From Phlebopus portentosus (taxonomy: Eukaryota > Basidiomycota > Agaricomycetes > Boletales > Boletinellaceae), in NCBI GenBank assembly GCA_037892935.1, contig JAYXKI010000014.1, positions 806,001 to 870,000 on the forward strand: a DNA stretch of 64,000 nt. The letters are read 5' to 3'. The notes under the pieces are model-generated. The model had not been told where the DNA came from. It searched no databases and saw only the letters and a list, made by a program, of their open reading frames with translations. Within the stretch, counting starts at the first letter, position 1. The number at the start of each line of letters is the position of its first letter. The translations under genes were made by a program, and so were the position numbers. This document shows positions 58,070-64,000 of this stretch, in pieces.

Positions 58070-58837
58070 ATGTCGAGCACGGTATTTCAAGCTGGTGCAG
58101 AGCGCATACCTGGTGGCGTGCACATCTTACTCATCGCAACAGGAAGCGTTGCATCTATTAAGGTGCCTTTGATCGTAGCCGACTTGCTCAAGGTCCGCCG
58201 TACTTCGGCTTGCGTTGTGAATACATAAGAAACATGCACCGGAATAGTACGAGAATGTCCGAGTTGAGGTCATCGCGACAGATGCATCGCTCACATTTTT
58301 TGAGAGGCGGGGGGTGGCGGAGGCGGGATCGCGCGTTTGGACAGACAAAGACGAGTGGAAGGCGCGTAGTGTGCTTGTATTCAGGGCGCTCATTCTGACT
58401 CTGTTCGCTAGGATGGATACAAAATTGGAGACCCGATTCTGCACATCGAGCTCAGACGATGGGCAGATGTTGTCCTCATTGCGCCTTGCTCGGCGAATAC
58501 GCTAGCGAAGATGGCGGGTGGACTATGCGACAACCTTGCGGTACGTGCAGCATCTGCCCGGGATCAAACCAGCTCTCACATCTCTTGAAAGACCTCGGTA
58601 CTGCGCGCGCTGGCTCCGACGACCCCGACCTACGTGTTCCCTGCGATGAACACGCTTATGTACGAGCACCCACTCACTACAGAGCATCTTCGGATCGTCA
58701 GAGATGTGCTTCACTACGAGGTTGTCGGACCTATTGGCAAGAATCTAGCATGCGGGGATATCGGTTTAGGAGCGATGACTGAATGGAAAGACATCGTTAA
58801 TATCGTAGTGCGCAGATTTATGCTCATAGAAAAGTAA
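58070..58837 (+). CDS. Phosphopantothenoylcysteine decarboxylase (PPCDC)
   Basis: This FMN flavoprotein decarboxylates 4'-phosphopantothenoylcysteine to 4'-phosphopantetheine in CoA synthesis. Start is ATG at 58070. The FMN site shows LLIATGSVASIKVPLIV. The active-site His lies in GDPILHIELRRWADVVLIAP, followed by CSANTLAKMAGGLCDNLA, FPAMNTLMYEHPLT (the PAMN motif), and the substrate clamp Cys in NLACGDIGLGAM. All known catalytic residues (His, Asn, Cys) are therefore present. Three introns are inferred, at about 58183-58240, 58371-58410 and 58540-58590. The middle one is uncertain, because two donor choices fit the frame differently. Yeast homologues Hal3 and Vhs3 share this domain but carry long extensions. 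Here the protein is short, about 205 residues, like the plant and human enzymes. It may be a subunit acting alone as a homotrimer. The stop is TAA at 58835-58837. Confidence 0.93.
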
Positions 58838-58916
58838 TAACATAATTCATCTAAATTCTATGTACGATACGAGTGGAGATTCTAGTCACATTACGAGTAT
58901 ATGGCCTCCAATCTAT

Positions 58917-60018
58917 TCATCTGTCTAATGCATCCCAAGCAGCAATTTCTTCCGAACTCTTTTTTCGTGCGAAGATATGGATATGTGCAAGACCTTTCAC
59001 GCTTTGGAGTCTCTAATTAAAGCCCATCAGAGACCGCATCAAACAGTAATAGGACCTGGTCATACTCACAGGTGGGTTCACAAACCAACACGTCTCCCAC
59101 TCCCGCTCGACCCATCTCTGCGCTATGAACTTCTGCACTTCTCCGCCAGACTGCCTGACAGCCTCCTCTTCTTCAGGCGATCCTTTCGGGCTGATTACGA
59201 GTTTGTCCATAGTGACGTCCCATTCACTCAGAGCACCCAGATTCCCGGGAAGAAGGGACGGATCAGGCGGGGCCTCTGTGGCGCCTGTGAAGCCCCAAAG
59301 GCCATCTTGAGCAAGACGTGCGGAAACCTTCTCGTGTAGGTCAGGTGCGAGAGTCGCGGCGATATGGGGCGTAATCAGCGAAGGTGGCGGAAGAATGGGG
59401 ACTTTTGTCCAGATCAGCGAATGCTCGATGTCGAGAGGCACTGTTATGTGAAGTTAAGGCATTAGTCAGTTCCAAGTGGCCAGCGGAGTCAGAAACGCAC
59501 CTGAATAAGGCCAGTCATTCTGTATGATGCTGACAAGACTTGGATGGATATCGGCGGTAAAGTATTCGGGCATCGGAACTGACTCATACATCTCTGGTTC
59601 TGGCTGGTCGTAGTTGAGCCCAGAGGGCAATAACGACAGACGGTCGGATCTTCCCCATTGTAGACGGTACTTGAGCAGGTAATCCACTAGATGAATGGTC
59701 TGAGTGACAGCCGTGGCGTGGCATTACTGGTCAGGTAGAACCTATCGAGCTCACCTACTGACCCATACTCCGCTCTTATCTTCTTTGTCCACTCAGCATA
59801 CCTCAGTTGAAGCTTTTTGTCCCGCTTCAAGAGACCCAGATCACTTGACGCAGAAAACTGCGTGAGATGAACTGCTTCGACTTACTTGACATGCGTAGTA
59901 CATACCCTGAGTTGATGAATAGCTTGAGTTGCCACCAAGTAAACTTGGGCGCATAGTAGACTCGAAGTTCGTCGCGCGTGGGCAGTCCTGAACCAAGAGG
60001 GACCTGTGCAACGGTCAT
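58917..60018 (-). CDS. Gig1-like protein (DUF3605), N-acetylglucosamine-induced family
   Basis: The family is named for Candida Gig1, whose gene is induced by GlcNAc. Its biochemical role is not settled. Start is ATG at 60018 (MTVAQVPLGSGLPTRDELRV). Motifs are FTWWQLKLFINSG, RYAEWTKKIRAEYGSVVDYL, IIQNDWPYSVPLDIEHSLIW (the WPY and H-x3-W pairing of DUF3605), TKVPILPPP, ETCWFVNPP and the last exon QSVKGLAHIHIFARKKSSEE. Introns of about 50 nt lie near 59030-59085, 59441-59497, 59690-59755 and 59835-59905. The stop is TGA at 58917-58919. The family's ordered pattern is complete and length, about 295 residues, is as expected. PPCDC ends 79 bp from it, convergent. Confidence 0.85.
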
Positions 60019-60568
60019 TGCTGAGCAGGAGGAGGACAGGACGGGTACTGTTACCGTGGCGAAACAAAAGAAAATAAATAATAAATAATAAATTTGATCG
60101 ATCAGAGTGCTGTGCCTTTCTCGTAACGTAACAATAGCATAGCACAGCCCATCGTGAGAATGGGAGCTCTCATCACATAACCTTCCTTACAAAATCTGGA
60201 ATAATGAAATCATAATGCCTTATAATTATTTATTGTTGCCATAATTGTCATAACATACATAATCTATTACTGCTGTTTGCATAATTCCTTAGAATGGTAA
60301 ACATCATGCAACTCAGCAAAAACTTGATTGAAATAGGATTTTCTCTATCAATATTGAGCCATTTCATCCAGTTAAACAATGCAAAATTAGAGAAGTTCAT
60401 GATAGACACATTTACTACAAAGAAATCTATATATTTTACTCATATGAATTAGGAGCACAGGTTTAAAATAGGCTACTTATATTTTTTGTCATGATGTACA
60501 TCTCCTTTTTCTTTTATTTTCAGTGTCACTACTTTTTCCTCTCTACTTCTCCACTTTATGGATCATGT
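60019..60568. other. AT-rich region at the edge of the repeat island
   Basis: Base composition changes sharply after about 60060: AT-rich, CpG-poor sequence with long A and T runs (for example 60076-60090, 60210-60250). It marks the boundary between genes and repetitive DNA. No gene is seen. Confidence 0.5.
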
Positions 60569-60814
60569 GTCTACCCTTTTCTAACTAGCTATTACAAAAA
60601 TTGTGGATACCTAATGCAGTGTGAAATTAGACACCTTACACACCAAATTATGCAGCCTAATCAAGAGTATTTCAAAAGGCTCTAGAGATAAAATAGTGGA
60701 GGTAATTCTTGCCCACTATTGCAGCAAGTGCCTGGGGAGGCAGCTGCAGAACATGTTCTAGAGGAACAAGATTGATAATATTATGAAGATGAACATAATG
60801 AGAGTGTTAGGACC
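60569..60814 (+). repeat. Degenerate repeat copy, CpG-depleted, ORF broken by stops
   Basis: About 246 bp align over their whole length with 63471-63717. In this copy nearly every CG of the other copy is TG or CA (for example TTTCAAAAGG against TTTCGAAAGG, GGTAATTC against GGCGATTC). The frame that is open in the other copy is interrupted here by TAA at about 60611 and TAG at about 60750. It is therefore a decayed copy of the same element. Confidence 0.75.
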
Positions 60815-61135
60815 AGCGTTCTCAGATGAGGTGAGTAGTCTGAGTGTACCGGAACAAGTCCCTGCTTCCTCCTTCTGACAATGTATAATTGGAGAATAGA
60901 GTAACAAAGGTCAGATGTACTACTAAGAAGTGAGCTATAGGCTTAAGCTTAACCTAGCAGTAGAGCAGAGGTTCAATCAAAGGAGTACAGTTATGATTGA
61001 GAGTACAAAATAATTTTGCTGAGGGACAACACTCCGCTCAGCTGGAGCCTTAAATAAACTTTCTACTGAATACTACTGACTACCAAATACTACTGACTAT
61101 GCCTTGCCATTGGTCAGGACAACATGTTTCAGCAG

Positions 61136-61214
61136 GTGTCACCACCACTGCCTGTCACCTGTGTCGCCACCAAGTCCTAGCACCCAGTGTCACCACCGCT
61201 CCTAGGGACAGGTG
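61136..61214 (+). repeat. Imperfect tandem repeat, period about 25
   Basis: GTGTC(A/G)CCACC recurs at 61136, 61161 and 61187, with similar flanking text between copies (CCTGTCACCT, CCTAGCACCC, CCTAGGGACA). Three units are present. Confidence 0.65.
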
Positions 61215-61704
61215 GTATTACCAATTACTTTCTTCCATATTAGGCTGGCTTCTATATGCCTCCATTGCTCCAAAGCTTCTTCTGCACTTCTTTTGATCAC
61301 TATTCCTATCACATGTTAATCCTATCTGAAAATCCTCCTACAAGAGACTTCTTTCATATGCCGAGATCTCACTTCTCTGATGCTCCATTTTCTCAGCCAA
61401 GCTTCTGCCACTAATCTTCCATCATGGGGCTGACTGTGATCTCAGGGTTTGGAATCGGCAGTCCCTGCCAATCTTCTGAGGTTAATTTCGGCAGCTGTGT
61501 GAAAGGATCCGCTCAAAAACTCGCATCAAGATCGACACGATTGGCAGATCAACAGGATCAGCATTCCAAACGCGACTAGTAACAGTCTAGCAGTCACTAG
61601 AGCCAAACTACTGTTAACGCGACCAAGGCAACGGTCACGGGCATCAACGGCAATATATGGGCGCCTGAGAAGCACGCCACAAGTACGTAACCCCGCGGAC
61701 TACT

Positions 61705-61775
61705 TAACACCGCCGACCAGTAATTACCACCGCCGATTTACTACCGCCGACCGTCACCTTAACACCGCCGACCAA
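61705..61775 (+). repeat. Spaced ACCGCCGA repeat, four copies
   Basis: The octamer ACCGCCGA occurs at about 61709, 61729, 61743 and 61763 with 6-12 bp spacers. It precedes the ORF at 61897 by about 120 bp and could be a protein-binding array or part of a repeat leader. Confidence 0.65.
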
Positions 61776-61896
61776 ACTCCCGATCCGACCCGATCAAAAG
61801 AAGTCAAGAAGCGATCAAAACTACTAGAAACCCGAGAAGTCTAGAACACGACTACTAAAGCCTAACACCTAAAGTCTAAAGGCTAATCCGAGCCCA

Positions 61897-62538
61897 ATGG
61901 AGACATCACTGGCATTCCAGCACTGTCAGACTTGTGCCCGAGCGTACATGGTCCTTTACGAGATATACTTCACAGTATGTCATGCTACAAGCGAAACACG
62001 TGACTGTCAAATCGAAGTCCAATGTCACACGCAAGAAGCGTTACATGCCAATCCACCAAACCCTATAATACCCAAGCGACATGAGGAACTCATTGTTACA
62101 ACTCGAACCCCTCGAGCTGCAGACCCGATAACTTGGAGGATACTAGGATGGTACAAGCCAGAGCTGCATAACTCATGTCCAGCCTCTACAGTACAAGCGA
62201 ACCTTTATTTACCAAGGAATGCAAACCTGGACACCAAGCAACTACAACTGGTACTCCAAAGAAGGATATGGCAATACATTCGCGATGTTAGACTCCCAGG
62301 CAAAGCATGGCTAGTCACTCGAACACAACTGCATCCCCCAGCAGAACTCATACAGTTCATGGTATGCATTGGACCATACTCTACACCAACCCGACATCTC
62401 AATACCGATGTGCGAGTTGTGCTTACACCCTTCGGACCACAAGATGAACAGCGAAGAGTTACATATCGAGCTGCCTACATTGCACCAAGAGCTACAATCC
62501 CACCTGGTGATGGAATCGACGTCATAGTGGAGCACTGA
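61897..62538 (+). CDS. Intact 213-residue ORF of unknown family in the repeat island
   Basis: An uninterrupted frame runs from ATG at 61897 to TGA at 62536-62538 with no intron needed. The composition is ordered, with segments WRILGWYKPELHN, VLQRRIWQYIRDVRLPGKAW, LVTRTQLHPPAELIQFMVCI, TDVRVVLTPFGPQDEQRRVT and a C-terminal YIAPRATIPPGDGIDVIVEH. Its N-terminal part has five Cys in the first 45 residues (FQHCQTCARAY, FTVCHAT, RDCQIEVQC) that might bind metal. I recognise no reverse transcriptase, transposase or gag signature. It lies between tandem repeats and beside a decayed repeat, so it may belong to a mobile element. Codon usage is richer in A and T at third positions than the housekeeping genes. 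Whether it is expressed is unknown. Confidence 0.45.
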   Translation: METSLAFQHCQTCARAYMVLYEIYFTVCHATSETRDCQIEVQCHTQEALHANPPNPIIPKRHEELIVTTRTPRAADPITWRILGWYKPELHNSCPASTVQANLYLPRNANLDTKQLQLVLQRRIWQYIRDVRLPGKAWLVTRTQLHPPAELIQFMVCIGPYSTPTRHLNTDVRVVLTPFGPQDEQRRVTYRAAYIAPRATIPPGDGIDVIVEH

Positions 62539-62709
62539 CAGTGGAGCTTTCCATACTGGAGCAGCACCTCTATTGTCTCAGTCAGCAACCCCACAGAATT
62601 CCACCATAGTGGAGATACATTGGAGCAAAGTGGCGCTCAGTGGAGCAGAATGACGAAGGAAGTGATGTAATGGTGGAGCAAGGTGGAGCATGGTGGAGTA
62701 AAGTGGAGA
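62526..62709 (+). repeat. GTGGAG-rich repeat cluster
   Basis: GTGGAG or near copies (TTGGAG, CTGGAG) recur about ten times in 184 bp, often as GTGGAGCA. The cluster overlaps the end of the 213-residue ORF and continues into a purine-rich tract (62680-62730). It resembles a degenerate satellite or a polypurine region of an element. Confidence 0.6.
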
Positions 62710-62753
62710 GAAGATGAGTAAGAAATAGGACGGAAAATGGATTATCTAGAAAG

Positions 62754-62762
62754 CATAAATAG
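62754..62762 (+). promoter_or_regulatory. Possible TATA-like element in the repeat region
   Basis: CATAAATAG follows the purine-rich tract and precedes a CT-rich stretch (62777-62800), a layout seen in long terminal repeats and in Pol II core promoters. No terminal repeat partner was found, so this is weak. Confidence 0.3.
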
Positions 62763-63470
62763 CGTTAGAAGTAGGCCCTCTTTCCCCCATCTTTCGATCC
62801 TCTTAACACATAGTGACAAGTGTCTTAACACACTGGTGATAGTGTCCTAACACAACTCACTGTGTGCTTTGTACTACTACGCCTCTTGGAAATCCCAATC
62901 TGCTCTTACTCTACCTTGTCTCTGAAAGCATCCCTTACCAGGACTGCAACTAGGAAGGATAGTAAGGGGACCGCGTGGTACAGCTAAACGTGGGTAGATA
63001 GATCACCTCTGCACGACATACCACTGCTTAGGCAAAAGGATCGAAACCGGTGTAACCCCGGACCTACACCTCTAACACTGTGTAAACTTGGCAGATACCC
63101 TTCTGTGCCTTGCTGCTATACTAATGTCAGTGTACTATAATCTAGTGCCTATTGTTAATCTAAACCATTGTCCTAGTTATTCCATCTCACACCATTCATC
63201 TACTATGATAACCCCTTCTTCTAACTGTTCCTATGCTTTTAGTATACATCCTATCACTTCTTTCATAAGATCTTTGATGTCGGATGATAGCCTATAGTAT
63301 ACTGGCCAATTAACTTCTACTATAGTGTTTTGGCACAAGGTCTGGTGACAATGCTGTTAGGCAGACAGCTCAGAGGCTGAGTTGAGGCAGGCTAATATAA
63401 CAACAAACAAGTGTAGATGAGATAATCTCGAATATGTCATTCAGATCAAGATAGCTAAGATGAAACTTAA
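62763..63470. other. Repeat-region spacer with short direct repeats
   Basis: Contains short repeated phrases such as CTTAACACA, GTCTTAACACAC and GTCCTAACACAA (62805-62855). No gene is supported; only short frames occur. Confidence 0.35.
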
Positions 63471-63741
63471 GTCTAGACTATCGAACACTAAGTCTGTTAC
63501 GAAAATTGTGGATATACAATGCGGCGTAGTATCAGACACTTTACACACTGAATTATGCAGCCTAATCAAGAGCATTTCGAAAGGCTTCAAGGACAGGATA
63601 GTGGAGGCGATTCTTGCCCACAAGTATAGCAAGAACCTGGGGAGGTCACTGTGGAATATATTCAAGAGGAACCCGATCGATGATATTACGAGGACGAACG
63701 CGACGAAAGGGAGGACCCATACGATTTACAGCAAGGACTAG
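63460..63741 (+). CDS. 93-residue ORF of a repetitive element, family unknown
   Basis: Open from ATG at 63460 (MKLKSRLSNT) to TAG at 63739-63741. It is helical and basic (SLIKSISKGFKDRIVEAILA, KYSKNLGRSLWNIF, RNPIDDITR). The protein frame is the same one that is broken in the 60569 copy, and differences between the copies are mainly CG to TG/CA changes. This suggests an originally coding repeat. It may be part of a longer element cut by the window edge. No known transposon domain is recognised. Confidence 0.4.
   Translation: MKLKSRLSNTKSVTKIVDIQCGVVSDTLHTELCSLIKSISKGFKDRIVEAILAHKYSKNLGRSLWNIFKRNPIDDITRTNATKGRTHTIYSKD
63471..63717 (+). repeat. Second, CpG-retaining copy of the repeat
   Basis: This aligns with 60569-60814 and keeps CG where the other copy has TG or CA. 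It lies within an open frame (63460-63741). Confidence 0.75.
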
Positions 63742-64000
63742 CTGGAATGCACATTGGACATACTCCTCCACCCGAGCGAAGCTACGTGCAGATGGAAGAA
63801 CAGAACATCGCAAGATACGTGGAACTCCTGCAGAAGAGACAATATTGACATAGTGCAACCAAATGCTTTGTTCATGAAAGCCTGGTTTGTACAAATTGTT
63901 ATTTGGCATATCAAAGGAGTTGGGTTCTTTCGGAGTGGCTCCTCAAGAACTTCGTGGAGCGCTTAGTAACTAGGGAAGGGGCCGATGTCAAGATTCGGCA

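Larger units (their letters stand above)
60569..64000. mobile_element. Repeat-rich, transposon-like island (class not determined)
   Basis: The whole right end differs from the gene-rich left: a duplicated ORF-bearing repeat with decay, several tandem repeats, an unassigned ORF, and no housekeeping gene. No terminal repeats, target-site duplications, reverse transcriptase, integrase or transposase could be identified, so class and boundaries remain open. The element may continue past the window end. Confidence 0.5.

Noticed and set aside
52418..58837. A terpene biosynthetic cluster including the PPCDC and Gig1-like genes
   Set aside because: These are housekeeping or stress genes with no link to terpene tailoring; proximity alone is not evidence.
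60970..61010. Possible tRNA B-box (GGTTCAATC)
   Set aside because: No A-box at proper distance and no cloverleaf; not a tRNA.
62537..63077. A complete long terminal repeat starting TGACAG and ending TAACA
   Set aside because: No second copy, no primer-binding site and mismatched ends; only a hint was recorded.

Overview
The window is nuclear DNA of a filamentous basidiomycete, most likely an Agaricomycete. The genes are dense and carry many introns. Almost all inferred introns are 45-60 nt with GT..AG ends, and coding regions read through only after splicing. The gene set also fits: a basidiomycete-type sesquiterpene synthase, a fungal NHA1/Sod2-type antiporter, a Gig1/DUF3605 protein, and a tandem pair that looks like the Agaricomycete-restricted DUF6697 family. 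I see no rRNA, tRNA or CRISPR. Species cannot be read from the sequence.

Layout. 1-719 is the N-terminal part of an unrecognised protein cut by the window edge. 1623-5967 (-) is a large Ser/Thr kinase with a long disordered tail. 6754-8488 and 8891-10538 (both -) are tandem paralogues with a coiled coil and a conserved C-terminal domain. 10753-12901 (+) is a divergent CK1-like kinase whose tail carries an internally duplicated module. 13134-14563 (-) is ERG26 of sterol synthesis, divergent from borealin (14777-16090, +). POP1 of RNase P/MRP (16530-19557, -) is divergent, over only 82 bp, from a probable mitochondrial membrane protein (19640-20404, +). A secreted protein (21309-22326, +) and a Na+/H+ antiporter (22873-25588, +) follow. 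Then come a FAD amine-oxidase-like enzyme (25775-27753, -), a secreted endonuclease/exonuclease/phosphatase-fold nuclease (28137-30367, +) and an MBD4-like DNA glycosylase (30444-31537, -).

The centre is one giant gene, midasin/MDN1 (31780-47617, +). It has six AAA modules, an acidic region and a C-terminal MIDAS domain. CDC123 (47667-48913, -) ends only 49 bp from it. A gene-poor right half follows: MOB2 (50980-51967, -), an isolated sesquiterpene synthase (52418-53723, -), about 2.9 kb with no supported gene, a SAC3/PCI-like protein (56602-57952, -), PPCDC of CoA synthesis (58070-58837, +) and a Gig1-like protein (58917-60018, -). From about 60.0 kb to the end the DNA is repeat-rich and transposon-like. 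It holds two diverged copies of one ORF-bearing repeat, one of them CpG-depleted and broken by stops, several short tandem repeats, and an intact 213-codon ORF of unknown family.

Most named genes are housekeeping: ribosome biogenesis (MDN1), translation initiation (CDC123), RNA processing (POP1), mitosis (borealin, MOB2), sterol and CoA synthesis. They are arranged as divergent pairs with short shared promoters and tightly convergent 3' ends, not as a metabolic cluster. The points most worth following are the duplicated module in the CK1-like kinase, the tandem coiled-coil paralogues, the CpG-decayed repeat island beside an unclassified ORF, and the frame break near the end of borealin. Intron boundaries are read by eye from splice signals and frame continuity, not from transcripts.
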